Positions 1 through 7,488 of a stretch of 47,532 nucleotides of DNA are shown one piece after another. Below the pieces are notes generated by a model. That model had not been told where the DNA came from. It was given only the letters and a program-made list of their open reading frames with translations, and searched no databases. The translations under genes and the position numbers were made by a program. Source of the stretch: Desulfobacteraceae bacterium. Its GTDB lineage: Bacteria; Desulfobacterota; Desulfobacteria; Desulfobacterales; Desulfobacteraceae. How positions within the stretch are numbered: the first letter of the stretch is position 1; the number at the start of each line of letters is the position of its first letter. Location: the NCBI GenBank assembly GCA_024227235.1, contig JAAEKY010000215.1:1-47532 (forward strand), given 5' to 3'.

Positions 1-538
1 CAGTTAAGCTTAAATGTTTATATTTAAGATTTTCTTTCACGATCAGGTCACCCACAACTTTTCCTAATCCAAGTGAGCTTTCTTTTGCATTTTTTATAGC
101 CTGGTTAAGGAAATCTGATGTTTCTTTTGCCATACCAAAACTGCCATCACCAAGGGATTGGGCTACATCTTCAGATGTCCTTCCCATCATGGCGGTTTCA
201 AGATCATGAATAATGCCAGACCCATTCATAGAGAGCATGGTAATTATATTTTTTTTCATCAGATCAATGATGATCGGTGACATCCCTGTTTTTATGACAT
301 GGCCACCCATGGCAAAACAGACCTGTTTGTTGTTTTTTGCAGCACAGCTTATGGAATGTATCACTGATCGAAGATCATTTCCTGCAAGAATAGATGGCAG
401 GGTATCAAGAAAAGCCAAAAAGCTGCACCCTTTTTCCCATGGTGTTGAAAAGTCTTTAATATCGACTAAACTGTTCCTGTCTTTAATGGAGTAAGTTTTA
501 AGCTTGCTATAATCTAAGGGCTTTGATGAATTACTCAT
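1..538 (-). CDS. Deoxyhypusine-synthase-like protein, C-terminus cut by window edge
   Basis: An open frame of 179 codons reads from an ATG at 538 down to base 1 with no stop, so the 3' end lies outside the window. The translation carries GGHVIKTG near residue 79 and NGSGIIHDLE near residue 103, followed by SEDVAQSL. These glycine-rich and His-Asp motifs resemble the NAD-binding core of deoxyhypusine synthase (PF01916) and of the bacterial relatives that lack an eIF5A substrate. I recognise the family resemblance but not a function. The start codon overlaps the end of gmhA by 8 bases, so translation is probably coupled and this is the last visible gene of a five-gene operon. Linkage to gmhA may hint at a role near heptose or cell-envelope metabolism, but that is only context. 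Confidence 0.55.
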   Translation of the reverse strand, partial: MSNSSKPLDYSKLKTYSIKDRNSLVDIKDFSTPWEKGCSFLAFLDTLPSILAGNDLRSVIHSISCAAKNNKQVCFAMGGHVIKTGMSPIIIDLMKKNIITMLSMNGSGIIHDLETAMMGRTSEDVAQSLGDGSFGMAKETSDFLNQAIKNAKESSLGLGKVVGDLIVKENLKYKHLSLT

Positions 539-1100
539 TAAAAAGTATCCTTTCTGTCAAGTCACACAAGATGTGGGCCAGCAGGATATGAACTTCCTGG
601 ATCCTTGCTGTTACTTCTGAATCAACACAAAATGGGATATCGCTCAATTCTTTTAATTTACCAGTCTTTCCTGAGAAACCAATAATCGTCAGCCCCATTT
701 TTTTAGCTTCCTGAACGGCTTTTATTACATTTGGTGAGTTACCTGAAGTTGAGATACCAAGCGCGATATCCCCTTTTTCCCCTAACGCTTGAGTTTGTTT
801 TAAAAAAATATCTTCAAAGGAATAGTCATTACCTATGGCTGTAATGATGGAGGTATCTGTTGTAAGCGCGATGGCGGGTAATGGCTTTCTTTCTATCTGG
901 AACCTGCTGACAAATTCAGCGGCAATATGCTGGCAGTCTGCCGCGCTGCCGCCATTTCCAAATAAGAGTATTTTATTGTTTTTTTTAAGTGCTGAAACGA
1001 TCATGGAGGCACAGGTTTCAATCTTTTTTATGTGGTTTGCAAAAAAAAGTTTTTTTGCCTTGATACTGTCTTCAACAGATTGTTGAATAAGATTTTTCAT
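531..1100 (-). CDS. gmhA: Sedoheptulose-7-phosphate isomerase GmhA
   Basis: This 189-residue cytoplasmic protein is a single SIS domain and matches the usual length of GmhA, which converts sedoheptulose 7-phosphate to D-glycero-D-manno-heptose 7-phosphate, the first step toward ADP-heptose for lipopolysaccharide core. The phosphosugar loops are GNGGSAADCQH at residues 48-58 and STSGNS at 117-122. Glu62 follows the first loop, and two histidines (171 and 176) sit in the C-terminal helix where the family's catalytic histidine lies. It starts 28 bases after the stop of the TPR gene and overlaps the next gene, which places it in the operon with selA. The ribosome site is weak, so it may depend on coupling. 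The other heptose genes (hldE, gmhB) are not in the window. Confidence 0.93.
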   Translation of the reverse strand: MKNLIQQSVEDSIKAKKLFFANHIKKIETCASMIVSALKKNNKILLFGNGGSAADCQHIAAEFVSRFQIERKPLPAIALTTDTSIITAIGNDYSFEDIFLKQTQALGEKGDIALGISTSGNSPNVIKAVQEAKKMGLTIIGFSGKTGKLKELSDIPFCVDSEVTARIQEVHILLAHILCDLTERILFNE

Positions 1101-1128
1101 GGTTTTTTTAAGCCTTTGATGCGCATAA

Positions 1129-2352
1129 TCATGCAGTTTTTATTTTTTCTTCGGAAATAGGTTTTGCTTCAATCTTTCCTTGGATGGTTTTCAACCTTTT
1201 TTTGAACAATTTGTTGTCTGGTTCAAGGGCAATACTGTTTTTTGCAAAACTAAGTGCGATAGTTAGATTTTTATTTTGAAGATCCAGAGATTTTGCATAT
1301 CCAGACAATGAAACAGCATCCAACGGATTGATTTTAATGGCTTTGTTGAATTCATGACCCGCTTTTTCAGCAAGTTTATCTCCCAGATAAATATCCCCTT
1401 TTACCCTGAAAGCCAACCCTGAATTAGGATTTAGCTGGCTGGCTGTTTCAAGATGTTTCAGCGCCAATTTTTTTTGTTTATTCTGGAGTAGCAGATACCC
1501 TAGAAAAAGTTCAACTTCAAACACATGGTCATCAATACCATGCGCTTTTCGTAAATAAACAATTGCTTTGTCAATATCATTATTAATTTTATGCAGAAGG
1601 CCAATATTATAAACCACCATAACTTCATTGGGGTTCATTTTCATAGCCTTTTCAAATTCTTCTTTTGCCTCATCAAGTTTTCCCATGATGCCAAAGCAGA
1701 CCCCAAGACTGTTGATCAGGTTGATATCATTTGGTTTAATCTCAAGGCCTTTTTTATAGTCGATAATCGCTGTGTCATATTCACCAAGCTGGTAAAGGCG
1801 GTCTCCACTTATGTTTAAAGAGATTGCATCAAAATGGATGAGTGTGTCCGGTCCAAAAAAGGCAGCGTGATCGATTGCTTTTAAAGCATTGGTGAGGGTG
1901 TCAAATTTTGAAAAGTTATGAAAAGGAAATTTTGCAACACCTATCAATATATCTGCTTTAAGAGCGGCGCAAATTTTATTTTTTAAAGACACGATGAGCT
2001 GTGATGCTTTTTCTTCATTCTTATAATCCCAGAATGCCAGGATAAACGAGGTCTCGTTTAAGGTTTCCCATAGCCCTCTTTTGTTATCTAAAAATGAATT
2101 AAAGGTTGCTTCAAACGTATCCTTAGCTTTTTCTTGAATCGTTTCAGAAGTGTCTGAGGAAATTTGAATGACAACGCATAAGAAATTGTCCTTGGGCATT
2201 TTTGTTTCTAAAAGACGTTTTTCAAATGTTTCAAATGGAATGGTTTTAGCAAGAAGCAGATCGCTAAAATAGTGTTGTGGTGGTTGGATGTTGAAATCAT
2301 CTGAATCGATTTTTAGGAAATGGATTTCTTTTGAAGCAAATTTGTGTGTCAT
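1129..2352 (-). CDS. TPR protein with a possible degenerate cyclase-like N-terminal domain
   Basis: A 407-residue soluble protein with no signal peptide or membrane segment. About six tetratricopeptide repeats run from roughly residue 180 to 390, each ending in the typical pattern of hydrophobic, P, N (for example EIKPND, KMNPNE, KINPLD, ALEPDN), so the C-terminal half is a protein-binding scaffold. Residues about 40-170 have alternating strands and helices and phrases such as ILIGVAKFP and the AIDHAAFFG helix that resemble the second half of a GGDEF/nucleotide-cyclase fold. I see no GGDEF signature, so this part would be inactive and its identity is tentative. The ATG overlaps the selA stop by four bases (ATGA), which implies coupled translation with SelA. 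A role in selenoprotein synthesis is possible from context but not shown by the sequence. Confidence 0.75.
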   Translation of the reverse strand: MTHKFASKEIHFLKIDSDDFNIQPPQHYFSDLLLAKTIPFETFEKRLLETKMPKDNFLCVVIQISSDTSETIQEKAKDTFEATFNSFLDNKRGLWETLNETSFILAFWDYKNEEKASQLIVSLKNKICAALKADILIGVAKFPFHNFSKFDTLTNALKAIDHAAFFGPDTLIHFDAISLNISGDRLYQLGEYDTAIIDYKKGLEIKPNDINLINSLGVCFGIMGKLDEAKEEFEKAMKMNPNEVMVVYNIGLLHKINNDIDKAIVYLRKAHGIDDHVFEVELFLGYLLLQNKQKKLALKHLETASQLNPNSGLAFRVKGDIYLGDKLAEKAGHEFNKAIKINPLDAVSLSGYAKSLDLQNKNLTIALSFAKNSIALEPDNKLFKKRLKTIQGKIEAKPISEEKIKTA

Positions 2353-3746
2353 TTTTTTACCAGTATCTTGGCTAAGGTTGATGCAATAATCGTTTCCTGA
2401 CCGTTTTGAATCGTTCTTGGATCTAAAATATACTTATCGTTCTCAATTCTGCCGATAATGGAAGGCGAAGACAACCGCATGCCGATTTCAAGTTTTGATA
2501 CCGACATTTTATGGGGTTGAATCGTGATACACCGGGTGGGCAGATTAAGTTCCGGAAAGGAGCCTCCTCCCGGCCTTGAATTCATATCTGCAAAATCAAT
2601 ATCCGCCAAAGAGCCGGCATCCTTTTTAATGGTTTTGAGTAACATGTCGGCTTTTTTGCAAATATCCTTAAAGGAAATTGTCAGCATCCTTAAAGTGGGT
2701 ATTTCTAGGATAGCTTTTTTCTCATCTCTGTAAAGTTTTAATGTGGATTCAAGGGCGGCAAGCGTCAGTTTGTCAATTCTTAAAGCGCGGGTTAAAGGGT
2801 TGCTTTTTATTTGATCAATGGTTTCTTTTTGGCCGACAATAATCCCCGCCTGTGGTCCCCCCAAAAGCTTATCTCCGCTAAATGTTACTACATCAGCACC
2901 AGAGTGAACTGAATCTGCAACAGTGGGTTCTGGTGGAAGCCCGTATTTTGAAAAATCAATCAGCGTGCCAGACCCAAGGTCTTCCATGACAGGGATGTTT
3001 TTGCTTTTTCCAAGTATTACCAGATCTTTTAGGGTGACGCTTGCTGTAAAGCCTTCAATTTTGTAATTACTGGCATGTACTTTTAAAAAAAGGCCTGTCT
3101 CATCAGAAACGGCATTTTCATAATCTTTAGTATGCGTCCGGTTGGTGGTACCTACTTCCTTTAAATAACAGCCACTTTTTGACATCACATCCGGTACTCT
3201 AAAAGATCCGCCGATTTCAACCAGTTCACCTCTGGACACCACAACTTGTTTGTCCTTTGCTATAGTGTTAAGTGCCAGCAAGACTGCACCGGCATTATTG
3301 TTTACAGCAATAGCGCTTTGGGCGCCTGTCAATTCACAGATCAGGTCTTCAACTGCTTCATATCGAATCCCTCTTTTGCCTGTTTTTATATTTAGCTCAA
3401 GATTGGAATAAGATTGAGCAATAGTCTTTATATTATTCAACGCATCTTCACATAAAAGCGCCCGGCCAAGATTTGTATGAAGCACAACGCCTGTGGCATT
3501 GATAATAGTGACAAGTCGGGGTTTGATTTTCTTTTGTACAAGAACATGTGCATTGGCCAATATGGCATCATCTGATATGCTGACGTCTATGTCTGATAAA
3601 ATGTCTTTCCTTATAGTGTCAAGACTCATTCTAACTGATTCTACAACCACACTTCGGGGGATGTCTAAAAATCGAGCATCTTTTTTTACAAGTTTCAGAA
3701 GATGATCGACACCTGGCAAATTTTTAAGGATGTTATGCTTGTCCAT
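2349..3746 (-). CDS. selA: L-seryl-tRNA(Sec) selenium transferase SelA
   Basis: SelA is a PLP enzyme that converts Ser-tRNA(Sec) to Sec-tRNA(Sec) with selenophosphate. At 465 residues this is the normal bacterial length. Visible signatures are the N-terminal RNA-binding region (NLPGVDHLLK at 9-18), INATGVVLHTNLGRA at 82-96, and the PLP lysine, Lys293, in SGDKLLGGPQAG. The gene starts 19 bases after the CheD-HDOD stop and its own stop overlaps the next ATG. Its presence means the organism is expected to make selenoproteins. I searched the window for genes with in-frame TGA codons and saw none. selB and selD are not present here. Confidence 0.96.
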   Translation of the reverse strand: MDKHNILKNLPGVDHLLKLVKKDARFLDIPRSVVVESVRMSLDTIRKDILSDIDVSISDDAILANAHVLVQKKIKPRLVTIINATGVVLHTNLGRALLCEDALNNIKTIAQSYSNLELNIKTGKRGIRYEAVEDLICELTGAQSAIAVNNNAGAVLLALNTIAKDKQVVVSRGELVEIGGSFRVPDVMSKSGCYLKEVGTTNRTHTKDYENAVSDETGLFLKVHASNYKIEGFTASVTLKDLVILGKSKNIPVMEDLGSGTLIDFSKYGLPPEPTVADSVHSGADVVTFSGDKLLGGPQAGIIVGQKETIDQIKSNPLTRALRIDKLTLAALESTLKLYRDEKKAILEIPTLRMLTISFKDICKKADMLLKTIKKDAGSLADIDFADMNSRPGGGSFPELNLPTRCITIQPHKMSVSKLEIGMRLSSPSIIGRIENDKYILDPRTIQNGQETIIASTLAKILVKK

Positions 3747-3765
3747 CTGTGGTATTTTCCTACCT

Positions 3766-5118
3766 TTATGTGTTTAAACTATCATCATTATTTATTGTAT
3801 GGATGGGGATGGTGTCAACAAGTTCTACAAGATTTTCCATTGTAAATTCAAGATGATCAAGCGCTTTTTCCAAACTTTCTGTCTGCATTTTTTCAAGATC
3901 AAATCCTGCATTAAACCTTTCAATAATAAGATCGGAAAGGTAGATAATATATGCAAGATCTTTGTTTGTTTTAGCTTTTTCAGGCGTATGATGGAGTTGT
4001 ATCACTTCAGACAAACTGTCTGAAAAATGCCATTTTTTAGCCAGCTGAGAGCCTGCTTCACTATGGGTAATCCCTAACAATTTTTTTTCTAAGTCAATAA
4101 AGTTCTCATTTTCCTGATTTAATTCTCTGAAAAAAAGAGGTGAACTGTCTGCAACATATTGATCAAGGATAACTTTGCCGATATCATGGAGCAGCCCGGC
4201 AGTATAAGCTAATTTTGAATTGGATTTGCCTGATTTTTCAGCAATTTTTTCTGCCATAGCGGCCACGCCTACTGCATGAAAAAAAAGGCCGCCTTTGCAT
4301 AAAGAATAGCCTGAAGTCCCACTTTGATTGTAATACGTATTCACTGCAGCAGTAATAACAGACTTTATCAGCATGTCCTCTCCTAAAAGAAGAACAGCAT
4401 CCTTTAAAGTGTCTATTTTCACCATTCCTGCAAAAAGAGCAGAATTGCACAGCTTCAAGGTTTGTCCGGAAAGTACCTGGTCTTTTGAAAGTTCATCAGT
4501 GATATCCGTAATGTGAGTGTGGGGGGACTGAAACATTCTAAATATTTTTAGAGCTGTCTGAGGAATCGGTTTTAATTGATCAATGGTTACAAGGATCTCT
4601 TCCAGTGTGGGCGCTGTAAAATCGCCTTCTGATTTACAATTGTCTTCCCAGGCAGGGCGAATAAAGGTCTCTCCTGTGGCCATATTTAACTCAAGTGTAC
4701 AGGTAAAAAATCCGCCGGTTTCTGATTTGATTGTCTTAATTCCCAACGCTTCAAGCATGGAAACAACAATCTCTGTGGATCTTCCACCAATATCAAGATT
4801 CATATCCTGTCTGCTTACAGGGCCCACTAACGCACCCCCGGCAATACTGGCTTTTAAATTTTTCGGTGATGCCCCCAAGTTAATCAATTCATTGATAAGC
4901 ATAGGGACACCCGTAGACGCATATTTTTCTGGAAAGTCAACACGGGCAATAGTTGGTGGTTCTGGCAAAAGGATATGGATCATCCCCCCTATTTTTGTTG
5001 AAGCATCATATAAAGCAACCCCAATACAAGTCCCAAGATACGCCTGATATATATCTGTTTGCGCTTTGCCGGATTTGAGTTGACCGGCAGCGATATGTTC
5101 AATTTTTTGATAACGCAT
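3766..5118 (-). CDS. CheD-HDOD fusion protein
   Basis: This 450-residue soluble protein joins two signalling domains. Residues 1-160 are CheD, a chemoreceptor glutamine deamidase. The catalytic pair is present as Cys31 in LGTCIGVALYD and His48 in GGMIHILLP, matching the Cys/His arrangement of active CheD enzymes. Residues about 175-385 are an HDOD domain (QLKPIPQTALKIF, then LLHDIGKVILDQY with His311-Asp312), a divergent HD fold that usually acts as a signalling or scaffolding module. The HDOD start is preceded by a short linker, so this is a true fusion and not read-through. It is the first gene of the operon with selA, TPR and gmhA. No cheA, cheB or cheR lies near, so its partners are elsewhere; the cheW-receptor pair at 18796-21448 is one candidate target. 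Confidence 0.9.
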   Translation of the reverse strand: MRYQKIEHIAAGQLKSGKAQTDIYQAYLGTCIGVALYDASTKIGGMIHILLPEPPTIARVDFPEKYASTGVPMLINELINLGASPKNLKASIAGGALVGPVSRQDMNLDIGGRSTEIVVSMLEALGIKTIKSETGGFFTCTLELNMATGETFIRPAWEDNCKSEGDFTAPTLEEILVTIDQLKPIPQTALKIFRMFQSPHTHITDITDELSKDQVLSGQTLKLCNSALFAGMVKIDTLKDAVLLLGEDMLIKSVITAAVNTYYNQSGTSGYSLCKGGLFFHAVGVAAMAEKIAEKSGKSNSKLAYTAGLLHDIGKVILDQYVADSSPLFFRELNQENENFIDLEKKLLGITHSEAGSQLAKKWHFSDSLSEVIQLHHTPEKAKTNKDLAYIIYLSDLIIERFNAGFDLEKMQTESLEKALDHLEFTMENLVELVDTIPIHTINNDDSLNT

Positions 5119-5447
5119 TTTATAAATAATTTATTCCTATTATTCTTGAATGAAAATAGTATTAGATATCATTAATTATCTAAAGGTTTCAACTATTATC
5201 TTGAGGTTATGATATGAATATGATTCACCCAGATATTTCATGGCAATATCACCAATACTTATTAAGATGTTGAATTATAACAACGTATTATGGTTTTGAT
5301 TAAATCATTTTTAGAAGATGCAAAATGTCACCCTTTGGAAAAAGCCTTTTACTGCAGCTTTGTCAAGTTTTATCAAATTAAGTTTATTATGGCTTTGACC
5401 GATATCAATAAAATACAGGCGTATCAATTCCAAGGAGGGAATGTACC
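5119..5447. other. Intergenic region between divergent genes
   Basis: This 329-base AT-rich gap separates the minus-strand CheD-HDOD operon from the plus-strand calcium-loop gene, so it should hold both promoters. On the plus strand a sigma-28-like site lies at 5378-5405 and a strong ribosome site (AAGGAGGGA) ends 8 bases before the ATG at 5448. On the minus strand I see no convincing promoter. I found no conserved open frame in it. Confidence 0.6.
5378..5405 (+). promoter_or_regulatory. Possible sigma-28 (FliA) flagellar promoter
   Basis: TTAAGTTT at 5378-5385 and ACCGATAT at 5398-5405 resemble the FliA consensus TAAAGTTT-N11-GCCGATAA, here with a spacer of 12. The site sits about 40 bases before the ATG at 5448. 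If real, it would place the calcium-loop gene in the late flagellar regulon. The spacer is one base longer than the enterobacterial norm and several positions differ, so this remains a guess. Confidence 0.35.
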
Positions 5448-6899
5448 ATGAAAATCTTAAGCTCCAATATAACCCATTTGTCTGATAATCATTATGAACA
5501 ATTGAATTCGTCATTGGAAGAAAAAACCCAGGGAGAATCCATCAGGAAAAATCGGCTGCGTCTAAACTCAAGAGGTCTGATGAACAATTGGGACCAACCA
5601 CAAATTTTGGTAGACAGGGTCAGTATTTCTCAAAAAGAAAGCCAAGAATATCAATCTAACTATCAGGCGGATATAGCGAGTAAATCTTTGGTAAAATCTC
5701 TTGGATCAGATGAACAAATTGAATATGAACAGCAATTCGCAATGGAGAAGCTGATTGGTGGCGTTATTGATAAAAGTATAGTGATTGGCAGTATCCAACG
5801 CGGAGAAGATGTTTCCATCTCAAATGAAACACCACCACAAACGCAAAACCCTGAAACCGATACAAACTCTATCCAGACCCGTTCAGTTGAAAAATGGGAA
5901 ATGTCTCTTAAGCGTTCAGATATCCATTTTGAAGAAGAGAAAATGGATTTTTCATCTGTTGGAGAAGTTTTAACCGAGGATGGCAGGAAGATTAATTTTT
6001 CACTTGATATGTCTCTTAACCGAACATTTTTATCCAAGACTGAGCAGGAAACGTTGGTCCATCGATGGCAAGAAAGAGTTAACCTTATTGATCCTCTGGT
6101 GATAAGTCTTGATGGGAAAGCCCCTCAATTGTCTGATGCCACGTTTGAATTTGACTTAAATTCTGATGGTACAATGGAAAATATTAGCTTTGTAGGCCAG
6201 GGAAGTGGATTTTTGGCGTTTGATAAAAATAATGACAGCATGATTAATGATGGATCAGAACTGTTTGGACCGGGTACAGGGAATGGATTTGAAGAACTGG
6301 CTGATTTGGATGAGGATCAAAATAGCTGGATTGATGAAAATGATGCGGTTTTTTCAAAGTTGTCTGTGTGGACAAAGAATGAACAGGGTGAGGATACACT
6401 TATTTCACTGAAAGATGCCGGTATCGGCGCTATATCATTGGACTATGCCACGACATTATTTAATATGACCCAATCGGATAATGTGTTGCAAGGCCAGCTT
6501 AAAAGTACAGGCATGTTTCTTTTTGAAAATGGGAATGTAGGGTCTGTTCATCAGATTGATCTTGCGTCGCAGCCTTTGGAAGAAATAGATGAAAAAATGG
6601 CTGAACCTGTTCAAGATGCTAACCCGGCCCAACTGTTAACCGGCGCTATCATCCCCCCACCCACTCAAATGGATGAACCTGATGAAAATATGTCTAATCC
6701 ACTTAAAGATCTTCTTGATCAGATAAAAAAGTTGAAAGAAGAAATGGAACGAATGTATGAAAGGATGAACCAATCATCAAACCAGGGTAGATTCGGAGGT
6801 TCCAGGCGGCGGCGATATCAAGGGTTTAATCCAGATTCTAGCATGTTGTTGTTTGGGGGTAATAAAGGGCCTATTCGGTCACGAAGCCGATATGCCTGA
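5448..6899 (+). CDS. Unknown protein with EF-hand-like calcium loops
   Basis: I do not recognise a named function for this 483-residue protein. The N-terminal half (1-220) is polar and has no signal peptide. Residues about 236-300 hold three calcium-loop-like segments: DLNSDGT, DKNNDSMINDGSELFG and DEDQNSWIDENDAVF. This block, with NGFEELADLD between the loops, is common in secreted or surface calcium-binding proteins of marine proteobacteria. Near residue 430 there is a charged coiled coil (LLDQIKKLKEEMERMYERM), then an Arg/Gly-rich tail with RRRR that is basic and likely disordered. The ribosome site AAGGAGGGA fixes the start. It lies alone, convergent with ilvN and only five bases from it. 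Export would need a type I or flagellar-type route, since no Sec signal is seen. Confidence 0.8.
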   Translation: MKILSSNITHLSDNHYEQLNSSLEEKTQGESIRKNRLRLNSRGLMNNWDQPQILVDRVSISQKESQEYQSNYQADIASKSLVKSLGSDEQIEYEQQFAMEKLIGGVIDKSIVIGSIQRGEDVSISNETPPQTQNPETDTNSIQTRSVEKWEMSLKRSDIHFEEEKMDFSSVGEVLTEDGRKINFSLDMSLNRTFLSKTEQETLVHRWQERVNLIDPLVISLDGKAPQLSDATFEFDLNSDGTMENISFVGQGSGFLAFDKNNDSMINDGSELFGPGTGNGFEELADLDEDQNSWIDENDAVFSKLSVWTKNEQGEDTLISLKDAGIGAISLDYATTLFNMTQSDNVLQGQLKSTGMFLFENGNVGSVHQIDLASQPLEEIDEKMAEPVQDANPAQLLTGAIIPPPTQMDEPDENMSNPLKDLLDQIKKLKEEMERMYERMNQSSNQGRFGGSRRRRYQGFNPDSSMLLFGGNKGPIRSRSRYA

Positions 6900-6904
6900 G
6901 GGCG

Positions 6905-7390
6905 TCAAGATTCCTTATAAAGAGCTAAGCTTCCTGATCTCGCAAGTTTTTTAATGCCAAAGGGTTCAAGAAGACCAAGAAGTTCATCAATCGTATTTTC
7001 ATCGCCAGTTGCTTCGAAAATATAATAATGCCTGCCCTCATCCATTATTCGTCCTTTAAATGTTTTGATAATATGTTTTATTTTTTCTTGAGTATCAGGC
7101 GTTATTTTAACACAAATAAGGGCCATTTCACGTTTAACCGCTTTTTCTCCTGACATATCTCGCAGTTTAATGACATTTACAAGTCGCTTAATCTGTTTCA
7201 TGCATTGTTCGAGCTGCAAAGGGTTGGCTTTTGTTGTTATGGTGATTCTGGACATTTTTGGATTGGCTGTTGGCGCACCACAAATGGTTTCAATGTTATA
7301 CCCCCGTCCGGCAAAAAGTCCTGCAATTCTGGCTGTAACACCGGGTTCGTTTTCTACAAGCATGGTAAGTATGTGTTTATCCTGATTCAT
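6905..7390 (-). CDS. ilvN: Acetolactate synthase small (regulatory) subunit
   Basis: This 161-residue protein is the regulatory subunit of acetohydroxyacid synthase, which catalyses the first shared step of branched-chain amino acid synthesis and gives valine feedback control. It has the N-terminal ACT domain (ILTMLVENEPGVTARIAGLF at residues 7-26, then GYNIETICG) and the C-terminal ALS_ss_C domain starting near residue 85 (REMALICVKI), at the usual length. The catalytic subunit gene ilvB, normally directly upstream, is absent. The upstream neighbour is a diguanylate cyclase 98 bases away on the same strand. The catalytic partner must therefore be encoded elsewhere. No attenuator-like leader was seen. 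Confidence 0.94.
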   Translation of the reverse strand: MNQDKHILTMLVENEPGVTARIAGLFAGRGYNIETICGAPTANPKMSRITITTKANPLQLEQCMKQIKRLVNVIKLRDMSGEKAVKREMALICVKITPDTQEKIKHIIKTFKGRIMDEGRHYYIFEATGDENTIDELLGLLEPFGIKKLARSGSLALYKES

Positions 7391-7488
7391 AATGTCCTGC
7401 CAAAATTATTTGGGTTAAGCCTGATATTGCAAATACTATTTTTTTTGATCGCTGTCATATTTTTTATGCAACATTGGGGTTAAGCGTA

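Noticed and set aside
213-494. A 93-codon plus-strand frame opposite the deoxyhypusine-synthase-like gene
   Set aside because: It has no ribosome site or motif and lies on the opposite strand of a frame with clear protein motifs.
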